64,000 nt of DNA, from positions 773,501 to 837,500 of the forward strand of contig NC_008576.1 of NCBI RefSeq assembly GCF_000014865.1, written 5' to 3'. The DNA is from Magnetococcus marinus MC-1 (GTDB lineage Bacteria; Pseudomonadota; Magnetococcia; Magnetococcales; Magnetococcaceae). Each line of letters begins with the position of its first letter. Within the stretch, counting starts at the first letter, position 1. The notes under the pieces were generated by a model. It was not told where the DNA came from, did not search any database, and saw only the letters and a program-made list of their open reading frames with translations. Below are positions 25,418-38,403 of this stretch, piece after piece. The position numbers and the translations under genes are program-made.

Positions 25418-26755
25418 TCACTTTCCTAAAAAACGCTCCAGAAAGTGCAGGTCATAGGTGCCACTAATAAAGGTGGCATCCTGCATAATGCGCTGGTGCA
25501 GGGGAATGGTGGTGGAAATGCCGCAGATGATATACTCATCCAACGCCCGCCGCATGCGGGTTACGGCCTCTTCACGATTGCGCCCATGCACAATCAACTT
25601 GCCGATCATCGAGTCATAATGCGGGGGAATGCGATACCCGGTGTAGCAGTTGGAATCCACCCGCACCCCACCACCACCCGGCGCATGATACTCTGTAATC
25701 AGCCCGGGCGAGGGGAGAAAGGTCTCTGAATCCTCGGCATTGATGCGGCACTCGATGGAGTGGCCGCGCATGACAATATCTTCCTGGGTAAAGCTCATGG
25801 GCAGATTGGCGGCAATACGGATCTGCTCTTTAACCAGATCCATGCCCGTGACCATCTCCGTAACCGGGTGTTCCACCTGAATACGGGTGTTCATCTCCAA
25901 GAAGTAAAAGTTGCCCTTGTCGTAGAGGAACTCAAAGGTGCCCGCCCCTTCATAACCCACAGCATGGGCCGCCTTGGCCGCGAGGGTGCCCAATCTATGG
26001 CGCTCTTCTGGTGAGACCGCTGGAGAGGGAGCCTCTTCCAAAATTTTCTGGTGACGCCGCTGCAACGAGCAGTCCCGCTCGCCCAAGTGTACAGCATTGC
26101 CGTGACGGTCGCACATAATCTGGATCTCCACATGGCGGGGAGCTTCCAGATATTTTTCAATATAGATGGCGTCGTTGCGGAAAAACTGCCGGGCTTCGTT
26201 GCGGGCTACCGTGTAGGCGCGGATCAAGCCCGCCTCGGCATGCACCACCTTCATACCCCGTCCACCGCCGCCGCCAACGGCCTTGATGATGACCGGAAAA
26301 CCAATTTCACGGGCAATACGCAGGGCATCCTCTTCGCTATTGACGGCACCTTCGCTGCCCTGCACCACCGGTACCCCGGCGGCAATCATGGTTTTACGCG
26401 CCTGCACCTTGTTGCCCATCAGCCGGATTACTTCCGGTTCGGGGCCAATAAAGGTCAGGCCAGAGGCTTTGACAATCTCGGCAAACTCTGGATTTTCTGA
26501 AAGAAAACCATATCCAGGATGGATCGCTTCGGCATCCGACACCTCAGCCGCCGCCATGATGGAAGAGATGTTGAGGTAGGAGTCCATGGAGGAGGGGGGA
26601 CCTACACAGACGGACTCGTCGGCCACCTTAACATGCATCGAGTCGGCATCGGCGGTGGAGTGAATGGCCACCGTTTGAATGCCCAACTCTTTACAGGCGC
26701 GATGCACCCGCAGGGCGATTTCGCCCCGGTTGGCGATTAATACTTTCTTAAACAT
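25418..26755 (-). CDS. accC: acetyl-CoA carboxylase biotin carboxylase subunit
   Basis: 445 residues, the normal length, from [20 protein letters not shown]. The ATP-grasp domain shows the glycine-rich [12 protein letters not shown] loop, [27 protein letters not shown] and [14 protein letters not shown]. It carboxylates the biotin on AccB with bicarbonate and ATP, the first half-reaction of fatty acid synthesis. A 19-codon upstream extension of the frame lies in accB and is rejected. Only 4 bp separate it from the accB stop. Confidence 0.96.
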   Translation of the reverse strand: MFKKVLIANRGEIALRVHRACKELGIQTVAIHSTADADSMHVKVADESVCVGPPSSMDSYLNISSIMAAAEVSDAEAIHPGYGFLSENPEFAEIVKASGLTFIGPEPEVIRLMGNKVQARKTMIAAGVPVVQGSEGAVNSEEDALRIAREIGFPVIIKAVGGGGGRGMKVVHAEAGLIRAYTVARNEARQFFRNDAIYIEKYLEAPRHVEIQIMCDRHGNAVHLGERDCSLQRRHQKILEEAPSPAVSPEERHRLGTLAAKAAHAVGYEGAGTFEFLYDKGNFYFLEMNTRIQVEHPVTEMVTGMDLVKEQIRIAANLPMSFTQEDIVMRGHSIECRINAEDSETFLPSPGLITEYHAPGGGGVRVDSNCYTGYRIPPHYDSMIGKLIVHGRNREEAVTRMRRALDEYIICGISTTIPLHQRIMQDATFISGTYDLHFLERFLGK

Positions 26756-26759
26756 GGCG

Positions 26760-27248
26760 TTACACCGGCTCGATGAGGAATAGCTCTTCACCAAACTCGA
26801 CCGGGCTGGCATTGTCCACTAAAATTTTCACCAGCCGCCCGGAGTGTTCGGATTCGATCTCATTCATAAGCTTCATCGCTTCGATGATGCAGAGCACCTG
26901 GCCTTTTTCCACCATTTCACCCTCTTTAACAAAGGCGGCGGCATCCGGGGAGGGGGATTTGTAGAAAGTGCCCACCATCGGTGAGGTGACCACCACGGCA
27001 TTGCCCCGATCGCTGCTGGTCTCGGCAGTGGCCAGAGCGGGTGCCGCAGCCGGTGCGCCATGATAGCCCGGTGCTTGGGCCATATAGTGCTGGGGTGGGG
27101 CCATATAGTGCTGGGGTGGGGCTGTCATATAGGTGGGTTGTATGCCACGGCTGATACGCACCGTGCTGCCCTCCTGACAAACTTCAATCTCCGACACATC
27201 GGTGTCGTCGAGCATTTTGATCAATTGACGAATCTCTTTGAGATCCAT
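26760..27248 (-). CDS. accB: acetyl-CoA carboxylase biotin carboxyl carrier protein
   Basis: 162 residues. The N-terminal helix ([20 protein letters not shown]) and the C-terminal biotinyl domain with the EAMKLMNEI biotin-lysine motif frame a Pro/Ala-rich linker. The linker contains a short tandem duplication, MAPPQHY twice, coded by a 21-bp repeat (AGTGCTGGGGTGGGGCCATAT) at 27082-27123. It carries carboxybiotin between AccC and the carboxyltransferase. Confidence 0.95.
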   Translation of the reverse strand: MDLKEIRQLIKMLDDTDVSEIEVCQEGSTVRISRGIQPTYMTAPPQHYMAPPQHYMAQAPGYHGAPAAAPALATAETSSDRGNAVVVTSPMVGTFYKSPSPDAAAFVKEGEMVEKGQVLCIIEAMKLMNEIESEHSGRLVKILVDNASPVEFGEELFLIEPV

Positions 27249-27259
27249 ATTACGCTTCC

Positions 27260-27730
27260 TTATGGCTTAGATGCTACCTGACTCTCAAGGTGGGTGATGC
27301 CGGCTTCCATGGCGTATGCATAACCACGTATGCCCAGCCCAACCACCTGTCCCAGGGCGATGTCGCTAACGTAAGAGTGGTGTCTGAAGGGTTCCCGTTT
27401 GTGGATGTTGCTAATGTGGATCTCCACCACCGGTTTTTCTGCGGCCAACAGGGCATCACGGATGGCTACCGAGGTGTGGGTATAGGCGGCGGGATTAATG
27501 ACGATCAGATCGGCATCTTCCCGGGCCTGTTGGATGCGCTCCACCAACGCCCCTTCATAATTGGATTGGTAAAAGGCCAGTTGTGCCCCCAGTTGTGCGG
27601 CTTTTGCGGCGCACAGCACCTCGACATCGGCCAGCGTTTCGTGGCCGTAGAGGGATGCCTCACGTTTACCCAACATATTTAGGTTGGGGCCGTTGAGCAC
27701 CAATATGCGCCATGGTTTGGATGGGGACAT
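27260..27730 (-). CDS. aroQ: type II 3-dehydroquinate dehydratase
   Basis: 156 residues from the ATG at 27730 (AAGGG upstream). It contains the family motifs [16 protein letters not shown] with Tyr (SLYG), [30 protein letters not shown] and [18 protein letters not shown]. It dehydrates 3-dehydroquinate in the shikimate pathway. The aroQ-accB-accC order is widespread in proteobacteria. The frame reaches 27808, but the extra part has no family match. Confidence 0.95.
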   Translation of the reverse strand: MSPSKPWRILVLNGPNLNMLGKREASLYGHETLADVEVLCAAKAAQLGAQLAFYQSNYEGALVERIQQAREDADLIVINPAAYTHTSVAIRDALLAAEKPVVEIHISNIHKREPFRHHSYVSDIALGQVVGLGIRGYAYAMEAGITHLESQVASKP

Positions 27731-27996
27731 CGTTTTGCCCTTCCGTTGCTTCACTGTCGGCAGCGAAGTAAAACAGTGCGACCGGCACGTTCCGACACAG
27801 GTTATCAAAAAGGGTCTTCACCCCGTCGCCCGGACAGTATAGAGCGGTTCGTCAAAAGGTTCAGGGAAAAATCGCAAAATTTTATGATTTTTTATAAAAA
27901 ATCTGTAAAAAATGCATTTTTTGGGCAGAAACAGCGAGGAAAAGCTATTTTTCTCAAGCCTTCACCGGTTGGTTAGGGCAATGAGAGGGTTACACA

Positions 27997-28035
27997 AAAA
28001 AAGGCGCAAAATAGGAGAATTTTGCGCCTTTTTTA
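27997..28035. terminator. bidirectional rho-independent terminator
   Basis: AAAAAGGCGCAAAAT, 6-nt loop, ATTTTGCGCCTTTTTT. There are A runs before and T runs after, so it works on both strands. It serves the 28099-28755 gene on the minus strand. The rest of 27731-28098 contains an AT-rich block (27870-27930) that may hold the aroQ promoter; no gene is seen there. Confidence 0.85.
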
Positions 28036-28098
28036 AATATTTCCTCTAAATATCGGTAAAAGCGGCCAAATGCCCTGGCCTATATGCAGGGCTGTATG

Positions 28099-28755
28099 TT
28101 AAGGCCTGTTTTGTGTCCGATAGCTTTCTACTTGTTGCAGTAGCCCGGTCAGGCGCTGCTTTTGCTGGTTGCGGGTCTTGCTCATAAAGTCATAAACGTA
28201 GATGCGTCCAAGCATGCCCTGTAGACGCCATAGTTGCATCTGCTGCTCTTCATCCAGCGGTTGATCCGGCGGTGTGGGCGTTGGCGCCGCTATGGATAAG
28301 GGTTCTAAGGGCTGGGCTGCTTGGGGGGCTACCGCCAAGGGTTCGTTAGGTATGGGCAAGGGGCGTTCGTCTATGCTGGTGGTCGCAGGGGGTGTGGGTT
28401 GCGCTGCTGTGCTGGGTTCGACCACGGGCTCGATGATAGCAGGCTCTGGGGTGGCGCAGGCAGGGGGTGGCGCTTCCGGCTGGGGCTGTTGGGCCTGCAC
28501 CGAACGATTGAGGGTTTGCAGGGTAGCGCGGTAGGCCCGCGCTGGGGCGCTGCCAAAGCGCTCTAGTTCTGTGGCAATGCGGTTTTCCCACAGATGATCC
28601 TGCCCGGCCAACAGCTTGGAGATTAAAAACCACTGCCCCACCACTTCGGGATAAAGGTTTAAGATCTCGTCAATCTGGGTATTGGCCTCCTCCACACGGT
28701 TTTCCCGTGCCATGGCGGCCAACTGTTCAATGCTGCTCTGCCAATCCAAAGCCAT
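28099..28755 (-). CDS. hypothetical protein with Pro/Ala-rich linker
   Basis: 218 residues, family not recognised. An N-terminal helical part (about 1-90; MALDWQSSIEQLAAMARENR) resembles a short tetratricopeptide-type or FimV-like helical domain. Residues about 92-168 are a low-complexity Pro/Ala/Glu linker. The C-terminal helical part (about 170-218) ends TGLLQQVESYRTQNRP. No membrane segment or signal peptide is seen. The overall plan, helical domain plus disordered linker plus coiled coil, suggests a scaffold, but this is not a function call. Confidence 0.65.
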   Translation of the reverse strand: MALDWQSSIEQLAAMARENRVEEANTQIDEILNLYPEVVGQWFLISKLLAGQDHLWENRIATELERFGSAPARAYRATLQTLNRSVQAQQPQPEAPPPACATPEPAIIEPVVEPSTAAQPTPPATTSIDERPLPIPNEPLAVAPQAAQPLEPLSIAAPTPTPPDQPLDEEQQMQLWRLQGMLGRIYVYDFMSKTRNQQKQRLTGLLQQVESYRTQNRP

Positions 28756-29080
28756 GCTCTTCTCCTTGCGAACGGACCGAATCAGTGTGACCCATTTTTA
28801 ACCACAGGGGAAGTCGTAACCATACGTTCCAGCTTAAAAAAAAAGCGGCAAACTGAGCAAAACGCCAAGAGTGGCTGCTGTGGATGGGGTGGTGGGGCCT
28901 AGCTGGGGGGCGCCCACGGTAGGATGGGGCGGTTGGCGTATGGGTGCAAGTTTACCTTGAGTAGGAACTTTTCGCCCTTTATGATCTTCCAAACCCACAA
29001 CAACGAGCCCGCCTCCTGATAATCGGTTTACAGCCCATGCAGCCGTTTGGTGGCGCAACCCCCTCATGGAGAGGTTGAAT
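28756..29080. other. divergent intergenic region upstream of thiSG
   Basis: 325 bp between the hypothetical gene and thiSG. I looked for a TPP riboswitch (CTGAGA, then the CTGATC...GGTAATGCC box) and did not find one. No small ORF is convincing. Confidence 0.5.
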
Positions 29081-30061
29081 ATGAAGATTCATTTGAACGG
29101 TGAACCCCATAACGCCGAAGCCGGCACAACCCTAGAGGGTCTGCTTATGGGTTTGGGTTTTGCCCCAGAGAAGGTGGCGGTTGAGCGCAATAAAGCGGTG
29201 GTGAGTAGGGGCACCTATGGCGCGGTGGTGTTGCAAGAGGATGACCAGATTGAGGTGGTCCACTTTATTGGTGGTGGCCAGCACCCCCCGGCGGATAGCT
29301 GGAGCGTGGCGGGTTTGACCTTTAATAGCCGCTTGCTGGTGGGCACCGGTAAGTATAAGGATTTTGAAGAGACCAAGATTGCCATTGAAGCCTCGGGGGC
29401 AGAGATTGTGACGGTGGCGGTGCGGCGGGTTAATGTAAGCAACCCTAACGCCCCCATGTTAACCGACTATATCGACCCCAAAAAATATACCTATCTGCCC
29501 AACACAGCAGGCTGTTTTACCGCTGAAGATGCGGTGCGCACCCTGCGTCTAGCGCGGGAGGCCGGGGGGTGGGATCTGGTTAAGTTAGAGGTGCTCAGCG
29601 ATGAAAAATATCTCTGGCCCAATAATCCCGAGACCCTAAAAGCCGCCGAGATATTGGTGCAAGAGGGCTTTAAGGTCATGGTCTATACCACCGACGACCC
29701 CCATATGTGCAAACGTTTTGAAGATCTTGGCTGTGTCGCGGTCATGCCCTTGGCAGCTCCCATCGGTTCGGGTTTGGGGGTGCGTAATCCCTACACCACC
29801 CGCATTATTGTGGAGCAAGCCAAGGTGCCGGTGCTGGTGGATGCCGGGGTGGGCACCGCCTCGGATGCGGCCATCGCCATGGAGCTGGGCTGTGATGGGG
29901 TATTAATGAATACCGCCATTGCTGGGGCTAAAGATCCCATACTCATGGCCCATGCCATGAAACATGCGGTGTTGGCGGGGCGGCAGGCCTATTTGGCCGG
30001 GCGTATTCAGAAAAAACTTTATGCAACGGCCTCCAGCCCGCTGGATGGCACCTTCTTTTAG
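29081..30061 (+). CDS. thiG: ThiS-ThiG fusion: sulfur carrier protein / thiazole synthase
   Basis: 326 residues from the ATG at 29081 (GGAGAGG upstream). Residues 1-67 are ThiS-like (MKIHLNGEP...[10 protein letters not shown]...[11 protein letters not shown]) and end in the Gly-Gly-Gly that in free ThiS forms the thiocarboxylate. Residues from about 73 are Thi[48 protein letters not shown] and [18 protein letters not shown]. ThiG builds the thiazole of thiamin from deoxyxylulose phosphate, dehydroglycine and ThiS-borne sulfur. In the fusion the ThiS C terminus is internal, so cleavage or a variant sulfur route is needed. Fusions of this type are known in other bacteria. Confidence 0.92.
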   Translation: MKIHLNGEPHNAEAGTTLEGLLMGLGFAPEKVAVERNKAVVSRGTYGAVVLQEDDQIEVVHFIGGGQHPPADSWSVAGLTFNSRLLVGTGKYKDFEETKIAIEASGAEIVTVAVRRVNVSNPNAPMLTDYIDPKKYTYLPNTAGCFTAEDAVRTLRLAREAGGWDLVKLEVLSDEKYLWPNNPETLKAAEILVQEGFKVMVYTTDDPHMCKRFEDLGCVAVMPLAAPIGSGLGVRNPYTTRIIVEQAKVPVLVDAGVGTASDAAIAMELGCDGVLMNTAIAGAKDPILMAHAMKHAVLAGRQAYLAGRIQKKLYATASSPLDGTFF

Positions 30062-30072
30062 GGGTGGGGGTT

Positions 30073-30615
30073 ATGCCGTCACAGGCGGAGTTTGTGTGGG
30101 ATTGTCGCTGGCCCGATCCGGTGGCCTTAAAGGTGGCCAATGATCGTCTGGCCGAGGCTTTGGATGGGGAGCGTGCTGGCCTTAACCCCGCCCTGGAGGT
30201 GATGGTTGAGATGGAGTCCGCCGCCCGGGATGACGGCTTGGCCTCGGCCCTGCTGATTACCCCATGGGCCATTGAGCGGGTCTATTGGCTGGGGGCGGGG
30301 CAGCTTGCCCCGCCGGTGCAGTCGGCCTATCCTCTAGAGGGGGATGCCCAAGGGCGGGTGGCCGCTGGACAGGGGGTGTTGTTGCACACCGCCAAGGGGG
30401 CAACGCCGGTGGTGATCGCATGGGAGCCAGAGACCGGCCACCATTTTGCCCAGGTGTTGCTGCCCCAGGTGCAAAACTACATCAACAGTTATGACGCCAT
30501 GGCCGCTGCTAAAGCGGTGGGGGGGGCGCAGCCCCACCGCACCAAGCAATCCTTGAGCAACCATCTGGATAAACCGGTTTCGCGGCGGGGTTTGTTTAAC
30601 CTGTTCCGCTCCTAA
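30073..30615 (+). CDS. HybE-like protein ([NiFe]-hydrogenase chaperone family), tentative
   Basis: 180 residues from the ATG at 30073, 11 bp after thiSG. The segment LNPALEVMVEM followed by ASALLITPWAIERVYW matches the HybE pattern, L/MNPAL, then L-x-x-L-I-TPW. HybE-type proteins assist maturation of hydrogenase large subunits or rubredoxin-like partners. No hydrogenase gene lies in this window. The C-terminal 40 residues (HRTKQSLSNHLDKPVSRRGL) are basic and not part of the family core. The assignment rests on one motif. Confidence 0.5.
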   Translation: MPSQAEFVWDCRWPDPVALKVANDRLAEALDGERAGLNPALEVMVEMESAARDDGLASALLITPWAIERVYWLGAGQLAPPVQSAYPLEGDAQGRVAAGQGVLLHTAKGATPVVIAWEPETGHHFAQVLLPQVQNYINSYDAMAAAKAVGGAQPHRTKQSLSNHLDKPVSRRGLFNLFRS

Positions 30616-30621
30616 GAGAGC

Positions 30622-30663
30622 AGCTTTTGACTCTGCGCCTGGGTAGGCTCGGGGTCAAAAGCT
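30622..30663. terminator. hairpin between convergent genes
   Basis: AGCTTTTGAC (30622-30631) and GTCAAAAGCT (30654-30663) form a perfect 10-bp stem around a 22-nt loop, between the convergent HybE-like and AEC genes. There is no clear T run, so a terminator role is likely but not certain. Confidence 0.5.
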
Positions 30664-30700
30664 CCTGTCAGGCGGGGCAGTGGTTTACCCCTCAGGCGGC

Positions 30701-31621
30701 TTATAAGCGGCTTACCAAGGCCATGGTTAAGGGTAGGGTGAGCATGGCTAAAAGGGTCTGCCCGGTAATCACTTTAGCCATCAAGGGGGCGTCACCGCCC
30801 ATCTGTTTGGCCAGGATATAGGCGGAGGAGGCTGTGGGCATGGCGAAAAACAGCACCGCGATTTGCAAGCCCATGCCCTGCAAGCCAACCAGCCGTCCCA
30901 CCCCATAGACCAGCAGCGGCATGAGCATAAATTTAATGAGGGCGGACAGCCCCAGATCCCGCAACACCCCCCGGTCGAGGTGCAGGTGCAGCCCCACACC
31001 AACCGCCAATAGCCCCAGGGGCAGGGCGGGTTGACCCAGCAGGTTTAGGCTTGGCCCCAACCAGCCCGGCAGACCAATCCCGCTTATGTTCAGCAATAAA
31101 CCCACGGTGCAGCCTACAATCAGTGGGTTATGGGCCAGATTACGGCCTATACTACGCCAAGAAAAGGCATCTTCCTTAATTTTTAAGGCAAAAACCCCGA
31201 CGCATAAAATATTGATCAGGGGGATCATCCAGGCGATGGTCATGGCCGCTAGGGCCAAGCCGGCCTCACCAAAAAGCTGCTCGGCGGCGGAGAGTGCCAC
31301 GTAGGTATTAAAGCGTATGGCCCCTTGATAGACCGAGGTAAAGCCCGCCCCGCGACGGTGGACCAAGGGGCCAGCCAGCAACATGAGCGCTGTGACCAGC
31401 AGCAGGGGGACCACCACCGACAGCGCCAAAGGGGTCACCGCCACATCGTTAAAATTGGCTCCGCCTAAGGTGCGGATTAAGAGCGCCGGAAACAGCAGAA
31501 AATAGACAAAACGCTCCGCCAGGGGCCAAAAGTCATCCCCTGGAAAACGCAATAGGTTTAAAACGACCCCGGCCAGCACCAGCAGAAAAACCGGCCCTAA
31601 AGCAGCAACGATTTCCAGCAT
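30701..31621 (-). CDS. AEC family transporter (auxin efflux carrier superfamily)
   Basis: 306 residues with about ten hydrophobic segments in two five-helix halves. The first helix is MLEIVAALGPVFLLVLAGVV. The pattern LAHNPLIVGCTVGLLLNISG at the centre and the C-terminal FFAMPTASSAYILAKQMGGD are typical of AEC permeases, which export or import organic acids such as malate. The substrate cannot be told from sequence. It stands alone, convergent with the thi genes. Confidence 0.88.
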   Translation of the reverse strand: MLEIVAALGPVFLLVLAGVVLNLLRFPGDDFWPLAERFVYFLLFPALLIRTLGGANFNDVAVTPLALSVVVPLLLVTALMLLAGPLVHRRGAGFTSVYQGAIRFNTYVALSAAEQLFGEAGLALAAMTIAWMIPLINILCVGVFALKIKEDAFSWRSIGRNLAHNPLIVGCTVGLLLNISGIGLPGWLGPSLNLLGQPALPLGLLAVGVGLHLHLDRGVLRDLGLSALIKFMLMPLLVYGVGRLVGLQGMGLQIAVLFFAMPTASSAYILAKQMGGDAPLMAKVITGQTLLAMLTLPLTMALVSRL

Positions 31622-31680
31622 GGGCAGACTCCAATGGGCAAAATTTTAGAGCGGGTAAAGATCAAGAGTGGCCGGGTTGG

Positions 31681-31998
31681 TTAGGGGCGCTTGCGTCGTT
31701 TTTTTTGTAAAAGGACCCAATCTTTAAGATCAGAAAGAAAGAAATAGCGGTTTTCGGCATTATTAAAATGTTTCACCGTGGCGGCGTTTCCTCCATTATA
31801 GTGGCGAGAAGCCTCTAAAAAGGGGCGCGGCATGGAGATAACAAAGGCCGAACGGGTGGCGAGCAACTGCATGACCTGCCGGAATAGAAAATGGTAGGGG
31901 TCCGGTTGGGGGTGCGGCTCCAGGTGATAAAACTGCTCCTCGGGATAGAGTGAGAAGAGTTTCACAAAATCGTCTAGGTTTGGTTCCTCAGTCGCCAT
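31681..31998 (-). CDS. hypothetical protein
   Basis: 105 residues from the ATG at 31998 (AGGG five bases upstream): MATEEPNLDDFVKLFSLYPE, later HFLFRQVMQLLATRSAFVI and a basic tail LLQKKRRKRP. Family not recognised. The frame continues upstream to 32289, but that part is Pro/His-rich and of low complexity, with no coding look. The intergenic 31999-32346 holds an inverted repeat GTGGCC...GGCCAC (about 32051-32070) and no gene I can support. Confidence 0.55.
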   Translation of the reverse strand: MATEEPNLDDFVKLFSLYPEEQFYHLEPHPQPDPYHFLFRQVMQLLATRSAFVISMPRPFLEASRHYNGGNAATVKHFNNAENRYFFLSDLKDWVLLQKKRRKRP

Positions 31999-32346
31999 GC
32001 TAACCCTATTGTATTCTGTTTCATTAACCATACTGCGCCCATGGGTGTGGGTGGCCTGTAGCAGGGGCCACCATGGCGCTGTTGTGTGGCTTGTGGCAGG
32101 CCCTCTGTGGGGGGGCGCCGTTTTAATTAAGCTGCATCCAAACGGGGCAGCGTGGGCGGTCGTATGTGCAAACCCGGTTGGTATTTGCACCCATGTTGGT
32201 TCAGCGCCAAGGGCTTTTGGCGCGGTAGGGCATAAAACCCCTCTATGCCTATGAGTGCAGGTTGCCCCTTTGGTTGCGCGGGGGTCCAAAAAATTGGCCC
32301 TATCCCTTTTACCAACGTTTTCTCAGCTTAGTATGAGGTTTATTTC

Positions 32347-32907
32347 ATGGCAACGCAAACCCAGGAGCCCCAACTATTGATTGTGGGCTGCAAAAAAATA
32401 GGCCGTTTAATGGCGCGTACGGCGGCGACCCTGGGTTGGAGTGTCACGGTCATGGACCAAGATACGCCGCAATACCCCTGGCCCCCCAATGTGGAGAGCA
32501 TCCCCCACCATTTTTTAAAGACCGAGTTGGGTATACCCCCCAACACCCACGCCATTATAAACCGTGGCCATAAAAAGGATGCGGAGGTGGTGCAGGCTTT
32601 GGTTAAGCGGGGGGCTAAGCACATCTATTTAATTGCCTCTGCCACGCGCGGGCAGGAGGTGCTGGACGAGGCCATGGCCGGTTTGGATAAAAAGAGCCAA
32701 AAAAAGCTGCAAAAAATGATTTCAGTCCCAGCGGGTTTGGATCTGGGCGGTGAGGATACCGCCAGTATCGCGCTCTCTATTTTGGCGGAGATCCAACTAC
32801 GCCACCAAGGTGGCAGCGGTGGGGTGCTCAACGACCAGCGCCCTGCCAAATTGGCCAAGGCCACCCCCAGCCAAGCCAACCGCCCCTGCCCGGGTAAAGC
32901 GTCATAA
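32347..32907 (+). CDS. XdhC-like Rossmann domain protein
   Basis: 186 residues. It begins with a dinucleotide-binding fold (LLIVGCKKIGRLMARTAATL, then WSVTVMD) and ends with PAGLDLGGEDTASIALSILA, which matches the XdhC C-terminal signature P-x-G-L-D-[IL]-G...IALSI[LV]AE. XdhC family members insert sulfurated molybdenum cofactor into xanthine dehydrogenase. The glycine motif here is GCKKIG instead of GAGHVG, and no molybdoenzyme gene is near, so the role is open. It lies 30 bp before the KAP gene; co-transcription is possible. Confidence 0.75.
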   Translation: MATQTQEPQLLIVGCKKIGRLMARTAATLGWSVTVMDQDTPQYPWPPNVESIPHHFLKTELGIPPNTHAIINRGHKKDAEVVQALVKRGAKHIYLIASATRGQEVLDEAMAGLDKKSQKKLQKMISVPAGLDLGGEDTASIALSILAEIQLRHQGGSGGVLNDQRPAKLAKATPSQANRPCPGKAS

Positions 32908-32937
32908 GTGACCCCTTCAGATGGAATGGATTGAAGT

Positions 32938-34479
32938 ATGGGCTATTTGAATGATACTGAAACGATAGATATTGAACAACTTGGTGCTGCTCAGTTTGCC
33001 AAGCCAATTCAAAGCATGATCCTAGAGGTTACCCCTCCTTTCTCCTTTTCAATTGGAGCACGTTGGGGGGGTGGTAAAAGCTCTACGTTGCGTGCCTTGT
33101 GGGCCAGTTTAACACATGGATATGCAACGGATACATCCATAGAAGGTAAACTGCCTGCAAGCTTAGAGTTGGATGCCGAGCAGAAGAAAAAAAAGCGGGG
33201 CCTATATGTTAAAACGGTGTGGTTTAATCCTTGGCAACATCAACATGAACAAAACCCGCTAGTGCCTTTGTTGCATGAAATTCGTGAACAAATGCGTCAC
33301 CAAACCCTTCATCAAGGTTTAGCAGGCTGTGCAACCGTGTTTGAAGCAGGGATACACACCATGGGTGCGCTGATTGATGATGCTCAAAACATATCTTATG
33401 GGCGTAATCTTGTCTCATCGGGCAAAACTTTTATGACCCAGGTGCAGAGCGTTGCTCAGCGTAAAGAGAAGCAAAACTTCTCTGGTCGTTTGGAGTCGCA
33501 GTATTTCCGCTCGGCTTTTGAGGACGCCGTCATTAAGGTTGTTTCACCAAAACTTGCCACCAAAAGCAATAATCAAACGGGTGTTCGACTGGTCGTATTT
33601 ATTGATGACCTAGATCGCTGTAGTGATCAAACGGTCTTTACTCTGTTGGAATCAATTAAGCTCTACCTAAGCAGTAAATATTGTATCTTTGTTTTTGGTA
33701 TGGATCGTGGGCATGTCGAAAATGCTGTGGCAAAGGCCGCCATGTTTACCCCGGTTGAAGCAGCCCAATATGTAGAGAAGCTTTTTCAAACCCGCCTAAC
33801 CTTACCTTCCCCAAGCCATGATCAGATTAAGAAATTTGTGCAGGAGATGCTCAAAAAGACGGAGGAGTTTAAATCACTCGAAGACGAAAAATTGTCACGT
33901 TTGGCGGAGCTGCTTTCTGTGCTGTCACCTAATAATCCACGTTTTATAAAGAATTTAATTAATGGTTTGATTTTGTATAAAAAGCTGTTTTTAGAGAAGG
34001 AGAATAATGACAAACAGAGTGAGCTAAAGGATCATATTCATCCATTATTGTTGGTTCATTACCTGCGCACGGTTTTTCCCGATGCCTATGAGCTATTGGC
34101 GCAACGCCAAACGGGGGCCTTACAGGCTCTGCTGCATGTGTGTGTTGGTGATGATCCTAGTCAGGATGACCGCAAACGCTACTATGCTAAAATTTTAGAA
34201 AATCCTTTAATCTCACCAGAAAATAAGCCCCCTGCTTTTGATGCCGCCGTAAAGCCAAGCATGGATACGGAAGAGTTTCGCCATGTGCGAGCATCCGCTT
34301 GGCGGGCAAAAGCTATTCAACGCTTTCGGGATGAGTTTGCCAAAGCCTTTAACCCTAACACACAAGGTGCGGATTCTGTAGAGAGCTCTGCAACGGAAAC
34401 CGTAGCCGATGGTACGCCGAGGGAGAGCACGACAAGTGTTGAGCCAGAATATGCGAAAATTGAACGCTACTTGGTGTAA
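32938..34479 (+). CDS. KAP family P-loop NTPase
   Basis: 513 residues. Walker A is GARWGGGKSS (K47), and Walker B is VVFIDDLDRCS (D223-D226), the DDLDR form typical of KAP/STAND-related ATPases. KAP signatures include KTVWFNPWQHQHEQNP and FVFGMDRGHVENAV. The C-terminal 60 residues are Ser/Thr/Glu-rich. KAP ATPases occur in bacterial defence loci (for example the Qat system) and at membranes, although no KAP membrane helices are clear here. The stop is 7 bp before the NACHT gene, so the two are co-translated. Confidence 0.88.
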   Translation: MGYLNDTETIDIEQLGAAQFAKPIQSMILEVTPPFSFSIGARWGGGKSSTLRALWASLTHGYATDTSIEGKLPASLELDAEQKKKKRGLYVKTVWFNPWQHQHEQNPLVPLLHEIREQMRHQTLHQGLAGCATVFEAGIHTMGALIDDAQNISYGRNLVSSGKTFMTQVQSVAQRKEKQNFSGRLESQYFRSAFEDAVIKVVSPKLATKSNNQTGVRLVVFIDDLDRCSDQTVFTLLESIKLYLSSKYCIFVFGMDRGHVENAVAKAAMFTPVEAAQYVEKLFQTRLTLPSPSHDQIKKFVQEMLKKTEEFKSLEDEKLSRLAELLSVLSPNNPRFIKNLINGLILYKKLFLEKENNDKQSELKDHIHPLLLVHYLRTVFPDAYELLAQRQTGALQALLHVCVGDDPSQDDRKRYYAKILENPLISPENKPPAFDAAVKPSMDTEEFRHVRASAWRAKAIQRFRDEFAKAFNPNTQGADSVESSATETVADGTPRESTTSVEPEYAKIERYLV

Positions 34480-34486
34480 TTAAACC

Positions 34487-37708
<3,222 letters not shown>

Positions 37709-38370
37709 AACATGGCCCCTCCACCCAACCCCCGTTGCGTTTTTTGTAACAGATGGGCGGGGGTAAAAAGGGGGGTAGGGCAGGGGTGTCGCCGCAGGCT
37801 TCCACCAACAGCGTTGCATGCTAAGCCACAGGCTTGTTTCCTTTTAACCAAAATTACGGTAACTTGTCCGCCCCAAAGGGCGCTGGTTTGCCCGCGCCGG
37901 AGCGCAAGCCAACAGGGGCAAACCCGAGCCAAAGCCAGCCAACGCTTAGCAAGTGGCTCGGCATATGTAACATTGTTACAAGGTGTTTCAAAATTTGATT
38001 TCCCTCATGCAGGGTTTTGGAGTGATACTCATAACCAGCAGAGCAAACACCGGCCCCACAGGCGCTTCTGTTAAACCGGGTTGTTGCTTAATAGCATAGG
38101 GATACGTCGCCCCCGTTGGGTGGACGTTCGCTCTGTGACCGCACCTGCGCACCCCCCCTCCCTCTACGCCCCCGCGCGGGTGTGGTCCAGAACCTTAAAA
38201 GGGCATCCTCCTTACGGAAGATGCCCTTTTTCGTGCCGTTGTGGTGGCGACTACGCCACCCCCGCTCGGTCTTTATGGCCCACACAAAAGGCCCACAAGG
38301 GCGGGGACGAGCAAGGGAGAGAGACTAGGGAGAGTGGCCAAAGGTTGAAAGAGGGGCTTGAAGGGGGGGC
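37709..38370. other. non-coding stretch after the NACHT gene
   Basis: About 660 bp, GC-rich on the left. No ORF has coding character. It contains the hairpin listed at 38197-38231, and a G-rich run lies beside the IS66 insertion point. Confidence 0.5.
38197..38231. terminator. rho-independent terminator
   Basis: AAAAGGGCATC, 12-nt loop, GATGCCCTTTTT. Arms of 11 bp with A and T runs allow use from both sides. It is the first good terminator downstream of the KAP-NACHT operon. Confidence 0.75.
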
Positions 38371-38378
38371 GGTAAACC
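38371..38378. repeat. 8-bp target site duplication of IS66 copy C, left
   Basis: GGTAAACC, repeated at 40804-40811. Confidence 0.95.
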
Positions 38379-38403
38379 GTAAGCGCCCATTTATCCCCAT
38401 CAA

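Noticed and set aside
28834-29080. TPP riboswitch before thiSG
   Set aside because: The conserved CTGAGA and GGTAATGCC-type boxes are absent.
31999-32289. N-terminal extension of the 105-residue hypothetical protein
   Set aside because: Pro/His-rich low-complexity reading of intergenic DNA; a better start with AGGG exists at 31998.
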